NCBI GenBank assembly: GCA_963767645.1 | Contig: CAVYEW010000004.1 | Coordinates: 124,001 to 188,000 of the forward strand | Direction of reading: 5' to 3' | Length of the DNA stretch: 64,000 nucleotides | Source: DATFDN01 sp963767645 | Lineage (GTDB): Bacteria > Pseudomonadota > Alphaproteobacteria > Acetobacterales > Acetobacteraceae | Shown: one piece after another, positions 8,120 to 19,028 of the stretch | How the letters are laid out: each line of letters starts with the position of its first letter | How positions within the stretch are numbered: position 1 is the stretch's first letter | Notes under the pieces: model-generated | Told to the model about the DNA's origin: nothing | The model's input: only the letters and a program-made list of their open reading frames with translations | The model's database searches: none | Made by a program: the position numbers and the translations under genes

Positions 8120-9225
8120 CAGTCGATGGCCGCGTGGACGAGGTTGCTCACCCGATCGAGCCGCGCCGAATGCCAGGGATCAGGCTGGACGTAGTTCGTC
8201 AGGTAAGAGAACGACACGCCGCTCGCGGGATCGGCCCAGGAATAGGATGAACCCACGCCGCCATGGCCGAACGTGGCGGGCGCGGCGATCGTGCCGAGGC
8301 CGCGGATGCGGTCACTGAACCCGCGCACATGCGGGCCGAGGCCGCGATGCATCGGGATGCCATCCATCTGTACGTCCGGCGCATCCCCGGTGTGATTGCG
8401 GGTGACGTACTCGACAAGTCGCGGCGAGAACACGCGCGAATTGCCGAGCCGTCCCCTGTTGAGCAGCATCTGGTAGAAGGCCGCCATCCCGCGCGCGGTC
8501 GCGAACCCGCCGCCGCCCGGCAGTCCGGCGGCGCGGAACTCGGCGGAGTTGTCGCGCGGCTCGGGCGCGTAGGTGTCGGCGCAGCGCGCCTGCACCGCGG
8601 CGGGCACGCCGACCATGATCTCGGCCTCCAAACCGAGCGGGGCAATCACCCGTTCCCGGATCACGTCGCGGTAGTCCTGACCGGTGATCGCCTCGATCAC
8701 CATGGCCTGCACCAGATGGGCAGCTCGGCCATGGTACTGAAGCCTGGTTCCCGGCGTCCAATCGAGCGAGAAGTCGCAGACCTCGGCCCGCATCCGCGCG
8801 TGGTCCGTCCAGCTCTCTCGGCTCACGTCGCCGCTCGGGAAGCCTCCCTGATGCGTCATCACCTGATGCAGCGTGATCGCACCCTTGCCCCGCGCCGCGA
8901 ACTCCGGCAGGTGGTCGGCGACGCGGTCCATGAACGACAGACGCCCATCCTCGACCAGCGTCCAGACCGCGGCGCTGGTCAGCACCTTGGTCTGCGAGAA
9001 CAGCAGGAACAGCGTCTCGTTGGTGGCCGGCTGGCGCACGCTTTGGGTCCGCGCATTGCCGTAGGTGCGGAACAGGGCAAGCTTGCCGTTTCGGGCCAGC
9101 GCGATCTGAGCGCCTGGATAACGCCCCTCCTCGATGTGGCCTCGGATGAGGCAGTCCAGCGCATCCAGCGGCGCCGGCGCGAAGTCAAGGCTGGCGGCGT
9201 CGGCTTCGTGAAGCGGATACGGCAT
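8119..9225 (-). CDS. Serine hydrolase of the beta-lactamase/esterase family
   Basis: A 368-residue class C beta-lactamase-related hydrolase. The nucleophile motif SxxK is SQTK (Ser77, Lys80) within FLLFSQTKVLTSAAVW. The expected YxN position reads YHG (Tyr164), and a late HGG (FGHGGVGSSYSW) takes the KTG place. The pattern fits the EstB-like esterase branch rather than a true beta-lactamase. There is no signal peptide, so it probably acts in the cytosol. GGAGCG sits nine bases before ATG 9225. It is coupled to the downstream M20 deacylase. Confidence 0.85.
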   Translation of the reverse strand: MPYPLHEADAASLDFAPAPLDALDCLIRGHIEEGRYPGAQIALARNGKLALFRTYGNARTQSVRQPATNETLFLLFSQTKVLTSAAVWTLVEDGRLSFMDRVADHLPEFAARGKGAITLHQVMTHQGGFPSGDVSRESWTDHARMRAEVCDFSLDWTPGTRLQYHGRAAHLVQAMVIEAITGQDYRDVIRERVIAPLGLEAEIMVGVPAAVQARCADTYAPEPRDNSAEFRAAGLPGGGGFATARGMAAFYQMLLNRGRLGNSRVFSPRLVEYVTRNHTGDAPDVQMDGIPMHRGLGPHVRGFSDRIRGLGTIAAPATFGHGGVGSSYSWADPASGVSFSYLTNYVQPDPWHSARLDRVSNLVHAAID

Positions 9226-9239
9226 GATGGTCGCTCCGT

Positions 9240-9710
9240 TTACGGGTGAGAATGGCCGGGGTCCGGAAGCCAGTCGCCCAGGATTGCGTCCGCGTCGTAG
9301 GTGATCGTATCAATGGGCTGGAGCGGCTGCTCGCCGTAGTCGGCCAAATTCGCCAGCACGAGTTCGCGCGCCGCCTTAAGCTCTCGGGCAATCGTCTCCG
9401 GCAGCTCACGCCGAAGGCTCGGGCTGTCCTCCAAGATTTTCGCAATGTCCCGGCGTGTGCGGCGGATCGTGTCGCGCCACACCGCTGGCGGATTGGTCGC
9501 GGGAGAAACCTGGAGCTTGAGGAGGTGCTCGATAACAGTCCCGATCCGGCTGCTCAGGGTCCGCCGCTCCGATTTCCCCAAGCTGTCGATCTCCTCGGCG
9601 ATGTTTTCCCAATCAACGGGAAGGTTGACGCGCTGGCGCCCGGCTTCGCGAAGCGCGCGGGCCTGCTCGGCGCTCCATGCGACCAGATCGGAATCGTAGA
9701 GACTACCCAT
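9240..9710 (-). CDS. DUF29 family protein
   Basis: A 156-residue protein with the DUF29 signature: SLYDSDLVAWSAEQARALR at the start, then DWENIAEEIDSLGKSERRTL, a central HLLKLQ with Trp and Arg (WRDTIRRTRRDI), and a C-terminal run ending ILGDWLPDPG. DUF29 proteins are small, mostly helical, common in alphaproteobacteria and cyanobacteria, and have no proven function. It lies 14 bp upstream of the serine hydrolase on the same strand and could be co-transcribed. No signal peptide. Confidence 0.85.
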   Translation of the reverse strand: MGSLYDSDLVAWSAEQARALREAGRQRVNLPVDWENIAEEIDSLGKSERRTLSSRIGTVIEHLLKLQVSPATNPPAVWRDTIRRTRRDIAKILEDSPSLRRELPETIARELKAARELVLANLADYGEQPLQPIDTITYDADAILGDWLPDPGHSHP

Positions 9711-9794
9711 GCGCCAAGGCTAGCAGCCCGTCTCGCTTGCCGCCAACCGGCGGATCGGGTCTGATCGGGGCCAAGAACGAGCGAGGGGCTGGGA

Positions 9795-10253
9795 ATGGCT
9801 GAGATCCGTACGCGGCATCTGTTCACCCTGCGGCTGCGCGTCGCCGGGATGCAGGCGATCGGTGCGACGCCGATCGGCGACCGGCGCATCGGGCTAGTGG
9901 AGGGCGGCAGCTTCGAGGGCGAGCGTCTGCGCGGCACCGTGCTGCCGGGCGGAGCGGACTGGATCATCGCACGCCCTGACGGGACAATGGCGCTCGACGT
10001 GCGGCTGGTCCTGCAGGCCGCCGACGGCGCGCTGATCGGCCTCACCTATCGCGGCCTGCGGCACGGGCCGAAGGACGTCATGGACCGGATGGCGCGTGGC
10101 GAGGCGGTCGATCCCTCCCATTATTATTTCCGCACTGTCGGCAGCTTCGAGACCGCCGCGCCGCAGCATGACTGGCTGAACCGCATCTGGGCAATCGGCA
10201 CCGGAGAGCGCCCGCCGGAAGGCCCGGTGTACGATGTGTTTGAGGTCCTCTGA
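9795..10253 (+). CDS. DUF3237 domain-containing protein
   Basis: A 152-residue protein of the UPF0311/DUF3237 family, a beta-barrel fold of unknown function often found beside aromatic or fatty-acid catabolism genes. Visible marks are HLFTLRLRV, GGSFEGERLRGTVLPGGADW, LDVRLVLQAADGALIGLTYRG and HYYFRTVGSFETAAPQHDWL with the ending VYDVFEVL. The stop is two bases before the next start, so it forms an operon with the dehydrogenase and acyl-CoA synthetase that follow. Exact role not inferable. Confidence 0.85.
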   Translation: MAEIRTRHLFTLRLRVAGMQAIGATPIGDRRIGLVEGGSFEGERLRGTVLPGGADWIIARPDGTMALDVRLVLQAADGALIGLTYRGLRHGPKDVMDRMARGEAVDPSHYYFRTVGSFETAAPQHDWLNRIWAIGTGERPPEGPVYDVFEVL

Positions 10254-10255
10254 GC

Positions 10256-11170
10256 ATGGCGCACGTCGGCTTCATCGGCCTCGGCAACATGGGCGGCCCG
10301 ATGGCCGCGAACCTGGTGAAGGCCGGGCACGAGGTCGCAGGCTTCGATCTCAGCCGGGAGACGCTGGAGGCACTGGCAGCGGCCGGCGGGCAGGTCGCAC
10401 CGAGCGCGGTTGAGGCGGCGCGCGGCGCCGCGTTCGTCATTACCATGCTGCCGGCGGGCGAGCACGTCCGCGACGTTTGGCTTCATCAAGGCGGTCTGAT
10501 CGAGGCGGTTGCCGCCGCCGGCACGAAGCCGCTGCTGATCGACTGCTCAACCATCGACGTGGACAGCTCCCGCACCGTCGAGGCGGCTGCCCGGGCGGCG
10601 GGGCTGGAGATGCTCGACGCCCCGGTCTCGGGCGGCACGGCCGGCGCCGCGGCAGCGACGCTCACCTTCATGGTCGGCGGCGCCAAGACGGCCTTCGCGC
10701 GCGGGGAAGGGGTGCTGAAGGCGATGGGACGCACTATCGTCCATGTCGGCGGGCCGGGCACCGGACAGGCGGCCAAGATCTGCAACAACATGATGCTCGC
10801 CATCAACATGGTGGGCGTGTCCGAGGCGTTCCTGCTGGGCCGCAAGCTCGGCGTGGACTGGGACAAGCTGTTCGCGATCATCAGCACGTCCTCGGGCCAG
10901 TCCTGGGCGTTGACGAGCTACTGTCCGGCGCCGGGCTGCGTGCCGGCAGCGCCCTCCAATCGCGACTACGCGCCGGGCTTCGCCGCCGCGCTGATGGTGA
11001 AGGACGTGGGATTGGCGCAGGCGGCGGCAGAAGCGACGAACTCGCCGACACCGCTTGGCGCGCATGCGCTGGCGCTGTATCGCGAGGCGGTGGCCGCCGG
11101 CAATGGCGGCAAGGATTTCTCGGTGATCTTTCAGTGGCTGGCAGGACAGAAGCGCGACGGTCATGAGTAA
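10256..11170 (+). CDS. mmsB: 3-hydroxyisobutyrate dehydrogenase-like NAD(P)-dependent oxidoreductase
   Basis: A 304-residue beta-hydroxyacid dehydrogenase. The N-terminal nucleotide-binding loop is FIGLGNMGGPMAANLVKAGH (residues about 4-23). The substrate-binding segment DAPVSGGTAGAAAATLTFMVGG and the catalytic-lysine helix GTGQAAKICNNMMLAIN (Lys about 173) are intact, and the C-terminal domain ends LGAHALALYREAVAAGNGGKD. These fit 3-hydroxyisobutyrate dehydrogenase of valine catabolism, with tartronate semialdehyde reductase-type enzymes as the main alternative. It sits between a DUF3237 gene and an acyl-CoA synthetase, consistent with a small catabolic operon. Confidence 0.82.
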   Translation: MAHVGFIGLGNMGGPMAANLVKAGHEVAGFDLSRETLEALAAAGGQVAPSAVEAARGAAFVITMLPAGEHVRDVWLHQGGLIEAVAAAGTKPLLIDCSTIDVDSSRTVEAAARAAGLEMLDAPVSGGTAGAAAATLTFMVGGAKTAFARGEGVLKAMGRTIVHVGGPGTGQAAKICNNMMLAINMVGVSEAFLLGRKLGVDWDKLFAIISTSSGQSWALTSYCPAPGCVPAAPSNRDYAPGFAAALMVKDVGLAQAAAEATNSPTPLGAHALALYREAVAAGNGGKDFSVIFQWLAGQKRDGHE

Positions 11171-11171
11171 G

Positions 11172-11219
11172 CCCCCCCTCCCCCCGCGCTTGCGGCGGGA
11201 GGGGTTGGGGTGAGGGGGG
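11172..11219. repeat. GC-rich palindromic intergenic repeat
   Basis: A C-rich arm, the core GCGCTTGCGGCGGGA and a G-rich arm give a strong stem-loop. The sequence is related to the element at 5636-5720. It lies immediately after the mmsB-like stop and before the acyl-CoA synthetase start, so it may tune expression between the two genes. Confidence 0.65.
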
Positions 11220-11239
11220 AAGAGGAGCGAAGAGGGACC

Positions 11240-12931
11240 ATGTCTGGGCAGGCGTTCAAGGCGGCGCGTGACTTCCTGCTGACGCACCGGGCGGATTACG
11301 AGATGGCCTATCGGGATTTCCGCTGGCCGGCGCTCGACCGCTTCAACTGGGCGCTCGACTGGTTCGACGCCGAGCTGGCGCGTGGCGAGGCGGCCGGGCG
11401 CCCCGCCCTGAAGATCGTCGGCGACGGCGCCGCCGAGCTGAGCTTCGCCGAACTGTCTGAACGCTCCAACCGCGTCGCCAACGGATTGCGCGCGTTGGGC
11501 GTGCGGCGCGGCGACCGCATCCTGCTGATGCTCGGAAACGTAGTGCCGCTGTGGGAGACGATGCTGGCCGCGATGAAGCTGGGCGCGGTGGTCATTCCCG
11601 CGAGCACGCTCTTGACCCAGGCGGACCTGCTCGACCGGTTCGCGCGCGGCCGGGTGCGGCACGTGGTGGCCGGGCCGAGCGAAGCGGCAAAGTTCGAGGG
11701 CATCGCGGAGGGCCTCACCCTGATCTGCGTGGGCCAAGCGCCGGGATGGCAGGACTACGAGGGGCTGCTGCATGCGCCCGCCTCCTTCACGCCCGATGGC
11801 GAGACAAGAGCGACCGACCCGCTGCTGCTGTATTTCACCTCCGGCACCACGGCGAAACCCAAGCTCGTCCAGCACAGCCACCAGAGCTACCCGGTCGGGC
11901 ACCTGAGCACGATGTACGTGCTCGGCCTGCGGCCCGGCGACATGCACCTGAACATTTCCTCGCCGGGCTGGGCGAAGCATGCCTATTCCTGCGTGTTCGC
12001 GCCGTGGAACGCAGGCGCCAGCGTGTTCATCGTCAACCAGCCGCGCTTCCAGGCGCGCTTGATGCTGGAAACCATTGCCGAGAATGCGGTCACGACCATC
12101 TGCGCCCCCCCGACCGTCTGGCGCATGTTCGTGCAGGAGGACATGGAAGCGATCAGGACCAGTCTGCGCGAGGTTTGCTCGGCTGGGGAGCCGCTGAACC
12201 CGGAGGTCATCGAGCATGTTCGTCACGCCTGGGCTCTGACGGTACGCGATTTCTACGGCCAGACCGAGACCACGACGCTGATCGGCAACCCCCCCGGCCT
12301 GCCGATCAAGCCCGGCTCGATGGGCAAGCCGATGCCGGGGTACCGCATCCGGCTGCTTGACCTGGATGGGCAAGATGCGGCGGACGGCGAGGTGTGCGTC
12401 GGGCTTGATCCGCGCCCGACCGGGCTCATGCTCGGCTACCAGCGCGACGACGGCACCGTCCCGCCGATGACCGAGGATGTCTACCGGACTGGCGATGTCG
12501 CCTCGCGCGACGCCGACGGCTACTATACCTATGTCGGCCGCGCCGATGACGTGTTCAAAGCGTCCGACTACCGGATCAGCCCGTTCGAGCTGGAGAGCAT
12601 CCTGATCGAGCACGCCGCCGTGGCCGAGGCGGCAGTGGTGCCGGCGCCCGATCCGGTGCGCACCTCGGTCCCCAAGGCCTATGTCACGCTCGCCCAAGGC
12701 TGGCCAGCCGACCGGCAGACCGCGCTCGCCATCTTCCGCCATGTCCGCCAGGCGACGGCGCCATTCAAACGGGTGCGCCGGATCGAGTTCGCCGAGCTTC
12801 CCAAGACCATCTCCGGCAAGATCAGGCGCGTTGAGCTGCGCGGGACCGAGAAGCGGCGCGCGACCGAGGCGGAGCGGGGGGGCGAGTTCCGGGAGGAGGA
12901 CTTTCCGGAACTGCGCGAAGGTGAGCGATAA
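11240..12931 (+). CDS. AMP-binding acyl-CoA synthetase
   Basis: A 563-residue ATP-dependent acid:CoA ligase. The AMP-binding P-loop is YFTSGTTAKPKLVQHSH. Further adenylation motifs are DFYGQTETTTLIG (A5), VYRTGDVASRDADGYYTYVG (A7) and ADDVFKASDYRISPFELES (A8 hinge). The acyl-activating lysine lies in LPKTISGKIRR. The layout resembles acetyl/propionyl or medium-chain acyl-CoA synthetases (AcsA/MACS type). An upstream in-frame start exists, but ATG 11240 has a purine-rich leader (GAGCGAAGAGGG) and begins the conserved region. Likely last gene of the catabolic operon begun by the DUF3237 gene. Confidence 0.85.
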   Translation: MSGQAFKAARDFLLTHRADYEMAYRDFRWPALDRFNWALDWFDAELARGEAAGRPALKIVGDGAAELSFAELSERSNRVANGLRALGVRRGDRILLMLGNVVPLWETMLAAMKLGAVVIPASTLLTQADLLDRFARGRVRHVVAGPSEAAKFEGIAEGLTLICVGQAPGWQDYEGLLHAPASFTPDGETRATDPLLLYFTSGTTAKPKLVQHSHQSYPVGHLSTMYVLGLRPGDMHLNISSPGWAKHAYSCVFAPWNAGASVFIVNQPRFQARLMLETIAENAVTTICAPPTVWRMFVQEDMEAIRTSLREVCSAGEPLNPEVIEHVRHAWALTVRDFYGQTETTTLIGNPPGLPIKPGSMGKPMPGYRIRLLDLDGQDAADGEVCVGLDPRPTGLMLGYQRDDGTVPPMTEDVYRTGDVASRDADGYYTYVGRADDVFKASDYRISPFELESILIEHAAVAEAAVVPAPDPVRTSVPKAYVTLAQGWPADRQTALAIFRHVRQATAPFKRVRRIEFAELPKTISGKIRRVELRGTEKRRATEAERGGEFREEDFPELREGER

Positions 12932-13018
12932 CTTAATCCCTGGGGGCTTTTCGCGAGCGCGAGTTCGTGAGATGCATTACCGGTGACGCAAATCTCATGG
13001 CAGCAGACCGCGTAGCTG

Positions 13019-13035
13019 TTGGCATGGGGCTTGCG
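13019..13035 (+). promoter_or_regulatory. Sigma-54-like (-24/-12) promoter
   Basis: TTGGCATGGGGCTTGCG matches the RpoN consensus core: GG at 13021-13022 and GC at 13033-13034, separated by exactly 10 bases. It lies 27 bp upstream of the liv solute-binding gene, which places the transcript start near 13046. Nitrogen control of an amino-acid importer by RpoN/NtrC would make biological sense. No activator site was identified. Confidence 0.45.
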
Positions 13036-13061
13036 TGCTCGTGGACACGAAAGGGTCAGGG

Positions 13062-14300
13062 ATGATTACACGTCGGGCAGCCGCCCAGCTTATTGCCTCC
13101 GTCGCCGCCGCGGCGGCTATCGGAACCGCCGGGACGGCGCGGGCCGCGAACCAAGTGCTGAAGGTCGGCGTCAACCTATCGCTCACCGGCGCCGATGCGC
13201 ACAGCGCCAAGCTGATCCTGCAAGGCGCTGAGTTGGCCTTTGACGAGGCGAACAAGTCGAATGCGGTGCCCGGCTACACGTTCGAGGTAGTGTCGTACGA
13301 CGACGCCACCGCCACCGCGGGCCAGTACGATCCGGTGCAGGCGGCGACCAACGCCCGCAAGATGGTCTCCGACAAGCAGACGATCGCGGCGATCGGCCCG
13401 CAGATGTCCGGCTCCGGCAAGGCGATGGCGCCGATCCTGAGCCAGGGCGACCTCGCGATCATCACGCCCTCGTCCACCAACCCCGACATCACCGACCCGA
13501 AATTCGCCCAGCAATATCGCCCGGCGGGCAAGGCGATCTACTTCCGCACGGTGACGACCGACGCCTTCCAGGGCCCGAACATGGCCAACTTCCTGGCCGA
13601 CAAGCTGCACGTGAAGTCGGTCTACATACTGGACGACAGCGGCGCCTACGGGGTCGGCATGGCCGATGCGTTCCAGCGCCAGGCGGAGAAGGACGGCATC
13701 AAGGTGCTGGGCCGCGACCGGCTCGATCCGAAGGCCGCCGACTACACGGCGGTGCTGACCAAGATCAAGTCGCTCAACCCGGACGCGCTCTATTACGGCG
13801 GCGTGGGCCAGGCCGGTGTGAAGCTTGCCAAGCAAGCGTACGACATCATCCCGAACGTCATCAAGGCGGGCGGCGACGGCATCCAAACGCCGGAGATGCT
13901 CACAGCGGCCGGCTTCCCGGCGGCCGAGGGCTGGTATGCGACCAATGCGTCACCGCACATGACCGAGGACACCAAGGCGGAGAAGTTTGTCCAGGCCTAC
14001 AGGGCGAAGTTCGGCGCGACGCCGGACGACTACGCGATTACGGCCTATGATGCGGGCCTGGTGATCATCGATGCGGTGAAGCGCCTGGTTGCCGAGCACA
14101 AGCCGGTCAATCACGACACCGTCCGTGACGCCATCCAGACGGCCAACGTTCCGACAATCCAGGGGGTGGTTTCGTTCGACCAGAACGGCGACGTTAAGGA
14201 CCGCACCGTCAGCGTATTCCAGATCAAGAAGGATCCGTCGAAACCGCTCGACGACATGACGGCGCAGTACCACTACGTCGGCGTCGCGCCGCAGGCCTGA
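13062..14300 (+). CDS. Branched-chain amino-acid type ABC transporter substrate-binding protein
   Basis: A 412-residue periplasmic binding protein (Leu/Ile/Val-binding fold). It starts MITRRAAAQLIASVAAAAA, a Tat-like signal ending near ARAAN. The mature chain starts LKVGVNLSLTGADAHSAKLI and includes YDDATATAGQYDPVQAA, AAIGPQMSGSGKAMAPILS and ILDDSGAYGVGMADAFQ. ATG 13062 is chosen because it follows AGGGTCAGGG and begins the signal peptide directly; an upstream in-frame start would bury the signal. It opens a run of overlapping transporter genes and lies just behind a sigma-54-like promoter. Actual ligands of this family range from Leu/Ile/Val to amides and aromatic acids. Confidence 0.88.
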   Translation: MITRRAAAQLIASVAAAAAIGTAGTARAANQVLKVGVNLSLTGADAHSAKLILQGAELAFDEANKSNAVPGYTFEVVSYDDATATAGQYDPVQAATNARKMVSDKQTIAAIGPQMSGSGKAMAPILSQGDLAIITPSSTNPDITDPKFAQQYRPAGKAIYFRTVTTDAFQGPNMANFLADKLHVKSVYILDDSGAYGVGMADAFQRQAEKDGIKVLGRDRLDPKAADYTAVLTKIKSLNPDALYYGGVGQAGVKLAKQAYDIIPNVIKAGGDGIQTPEMLTAAGFPAAEGWYATNASPHMTEDTKAEKFVQAYRAKFGATPDDYAITAYDAGLVIIDAVKRLVAEHKPVNHDTVRDAIQTANVPTIQGVVSFDQNGDVKDRTVSVFQIKKDPSKPLDDMTAQYHYVGVAPQA

Positions 14301-14312
14301 TCGCACGCGACA

Positions 14313-15242
14313 ATGACCCTCTCCGATCTGCTGCTGCAGCAGGCGATCAACGGGCTCAGCCTGGGGGCGATGTATGCGCTCCTGGCGCTGGGCTTCACGC
14401 TGGTCTACGGCATCCTCGAGCTTATCAACTTCGCCCACTTCAACGTTTTCATGATCGGCTCGTTCATCGCCATGGGAACGTTGCAGTCCTTCGGGCTGAC
14501 CGGTCAGAGCGTGATCCTGACCGGGCTGCCCCTGGTCGGCGTGCTGGTCGCGGCGTTCGCGGCCACCATGCTGGGCTCCGGCGTGCTCGGGATGGCGATC
14601 GAACGGCTGTCGCTCCGCCCGCTGCGCAACGAGACCGGGCCCGCCGCGATGATCACCACGATCGGCGTGTCGTACATCCTGTTCAACGTCGTCCTGCTCA
14701 CCCTGGGCGCGGATTCGAAGAACTTCCCGAATCCGCTCCCGGCGGTGCGCTGGCATCTTGGCGGCGCGGTGATTGAACTGCGGCAGCTGCTGATCTGGGG
14801 CGTCTCGATCGTGCTCATGGGCGGGCTCTGGGTGTTCGTGCAGAAGAGCAAGCTCGGCAAGGCGATGCGCGCCACCGCGCAGGACCCGGAGGCGGCGCGG
14901 ATGATGGGCGTGGAGGTGGACCGGGTCATCCTCACCGCGTTCTTTCTCGGCTCGGCGCTGGCCGGCGCGGGCGGGATGATCTTCGGTCTTTATTACAACT
15001 TCACCAGCTTCATCATCGGCTTCACCGCCGGGCTGCGCGCGTTCACCGCGGCCGTGCTGGGCGGGATCGGCAACGTGCCTGGCGCCATGGTCGGCGGCGT
15101 CCTGATCGGGCTCATCGAATCCTTCGGCGGGCAGTTCATCGCCACCTCGTGGGCGGATGTCATCATCTTCTCGATCCTGGTAGCGGTGCTGGTGTTCCGA
15201 CCCTCCGGCCTGTTCGGCCGCCTGGCCCCGACCAAATCGTGA
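14313..15242 (+). CDS. livH: Branched-chain amino-acid ABC transporter permease LivH-type
   Basis: A 309-residue inner-membrane permease with about eight helices. Family marks are LQQAINGLSLGAMYALLALG at the N-terminus, YGILELINFAHFNVFMIGSF, MAIERLSLRPLRN, and the ATPase-coupling segment KAMRATAQDPEAARMMGV. AFTAAVLGGIGNVPGAMVGG near the C-terminus is typical of LivH. It begins 12 bp after the binding-protein gene and pairs with the LivM half of the next gene. Confidence 0.9.
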   Translation: MTLSDLLLQQAINGLSLGAMYALLALGFTLVYGILELINFAHFNVFMIGSFIAMGTLQSFGLTGQSVILTGLPLVGVLVAAFAATMLGSGVLGMAIERLSLRPLRNETGPAAMITTIGVSYILFNVVLLTLGADSKNFPNPLPAVRWHLGGAVIELRQLLIWGVSIVLMGGLWVFVQKSKLGKAMRATAQDPEAARMMGVEVDRVILTAFFLGSALAGAGGMIFGLYYNFTSFIIGFTAGLRAFTAAVLGGIGNVPGAMVGGVLIGLIESFGGQFIATSWADVIIFSILVAVLVFRPSGLFGRLAPTKS

Positions 15243-15252
15243 GTGCGAAGCC

Positions 15253-17308
<2,056 letters not shown>

Positions 17309-17319
<11 letters not shown>

Positions 17320-18031
17320 ATTCAAGGACGTCGATACGTACTACGGCGACCTGCACGTCCTGAAGAAGGTCAATTACACGATCGGCAAGGGCGAGATCGT
17401 GAGCCTGCTCGGCGGCAATGCCTGCGGCAAGTCCACCACGATGAAGACCATCATGGGCGTGGTGCGGCCGGCCCGCGGCACAGTGGTCTTCGACGGCGTC
17501 GCGATCGAACGCCTGTCCACCGCCGAGCGCGTGAAGCGCGGCATCGCCCCGGTTCTAGAAGCCCGCCGGCTGTTCCCGCGCATGACGGTGTTCGAGAACC
17601 TGGAGATGGGCGCCTATCTGCGCAAGCGCGGGACGGAGTTCGATCAGGATCTGGAGCGCGTCTACGAGCTGTTCCCGCGGGTAAAGGAGCGCCGCAACCA
17701 GATCGCCGGCACCTTGTCAGGCGGCGAGCAGCAAATGGTGGCGATGGGCCGCGCGCTGATGGCCCGCCCGCGCCTGCTTTGCATGGACGAACCCTCGATG
17801 GGCCTGTCGCCCCTTTACGTGGAACAGACCTTCGACATCATCCAGCAGATCAATCGCCAGGGCACGACGATCTTCATGGTCGAGCAGAACGCCAATATGG
17901 CGCTGCAGATCGCGCACCGGGCGTACGTGCTGCAGACCGGGCAGGTGGTCCTGTCGGGAACGGCGGCGGAGCTGCGGCAGAACCCGCTGATCCGCGAAGC
18001 GTATCTGGGCGAGTTGCAGGTTGCGGCCTGA
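17309..18031 (+). CDS. livF: Branched-chain amino-acid ABC transporter ATPase LivF-type
   Basis: A 240-residue ABC ATPase, the second nucleotide-binding subunit of the importer. It has Walker A GGNACGKST, a LivF-type Q-loop region (RGIAPVLEARRLFPRMTV), signature LSGGEQQMVAMGRALM, Walker B LLCMDEPSMGLSP and H-loop MVEQN (the LivF type has Gln/Glu-rich VEQN here rather than a His). The Walker A loop has Ala-Cys where the family often has GAGK. It overlaps the fusion gene upstream by 11 bp and the next gene by 11 bp. Confidence 0.9.
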
Positions 18032-19028
18032 CCCGATCACCCGCCGTTTCCTGTTGGCCGCGGGCACGGCCGCTTTCGTAACTCCCGCACATGCCGCCGA
18101 GCCGCAGAAGCTGAGCCTCGGCCTGCTGCACACGCTCTCGCCGGCGCCGTTCTATATCGCGGAGGGTCGGGGCTATTTCCGCGACGAGGGCCTGAATGTC
18201 AGCTTCGTCTTCTTCGACGCCGCCCAGCCGATCGCGGCGGCGGTCGTGGCCGGTGATGTCGATGTCGGGCTGACGGCCTTGACTGGCGGGTTCTTCAACC
18301 TCGCCGAGAAAGGCGCGCTGCGGGTGATCGGCGGCGGGCTGCACGAGGAGAAGAGCGTGCAAGGCACTGCGCTGCTCGCCTCCGACAAGGCCTATGTCGC
18401 CGGACTGACCACGCCGGAGAAGCTGACCGGGCATAGTGTCGCGATCACCCAATACGGCTCGTCGTTCCATTACATGCTGGGCCGCCTGGCCGAGATTGAC
18501 GGGTTCGGCCTGAAATCTGTCGCGCTGCGGCCGGTGCAGACCGTGCAGAACATGCTGGCGGCAGTCACCACGAACCAGGTCGATGCGACATTCGCCGTCG
18601 CCTCGATGGCCAAGCCGGCGGCCGAGGCCGGGCGGGCGCATATCATCGCCTGGGTCGGCGACATCGTGCCCTATCAGATCACCGCCCTGTTCACGACCGA
18701 GCGCATGATCCGCACCCGCGCGGACGCGCTGCGCCGGTTCGCCGTCGCCTACCGTCGGGGTCTGGCCGACTATCGCGCCGCCTTCTTCAGCGGCCCGCCG
18801 AGCCCGGCGACCGACGCCGCGATCGGCCTGATCCGCAATTACATGTTCACCTCCGATCCCGACGCACGGGCCAAGATCCTGGCCGGCGTCGGCAATTACT
18901 CGCCCGACGGCGCGCTGGATGAAAAGGATGTGCTGGCCCAACTCGCCTGGTTCCGCCAGCAAGGTTTGGTGAAGGGCGATGCCGATCCCAAGTCGCTGAT
19001 CGACACGAGTTTCCTGCCCGCTGCATGA
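18021..19028 (+). CDS. NMT1/SsuA/TauA-like ABC transporter substrate-binding protein
   Basis: A 335-residue Tat-exported binding protein of the nitrate/sulfonate/taurine/thiamine-precursor type. The signal is ITRRFLLAAGTAAFVTPAHA (RR about 8-9). The mature chain has LGLLHTLSPAPFYIAEGRGY, FRDEGLNVSFVFFDAAQPI and AAVVAGDVDVGLTALTGG, the usual sequence of this fold. The start is TTG 18021 inside livF, because no later start keeps the twin arginines. The overlap with livF (11 bp) and with the next ATPase (ATGA) shows translational coupling. Substrate unknown. Confidence 0.83.
   Translation: MRPDPITRRFLLAAGTAAFVTPAHAAEPQKLSLGLLHTLSPAPFYIAEGRGYFRDEGLNVSFVFFDAAQPIAAAVVAGDVDVGLTALTGGFFNLAEKGALRVIGGGLHEEKSVQGTALLASDKAYVAGLTTPEKLTGHSVAITQYGSSFHYMLGRLAEIDGFGLKSVALRPVQTVQNMLAAVTTNQVDATFAVASMAKPAAEAGRAHIIAWVGDIVPYQITALFTTERMIRTRADALRRFAVAYRRGLADYRAAFFSGPPSPATDAAIGLIRNYMFTSDPDARAKILAGVGNYSPDGALDEKDVLAQLAWFRQQGLVKGDADPKSLIDTSFLPAA

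Noticed and set aside
10547..12742. A 731-codon minus-strand open frame
   Set aside because: Antisense to mmsB-like and acyl-CoA synthetase genes with clear motifs; composition typical of shadow frames.
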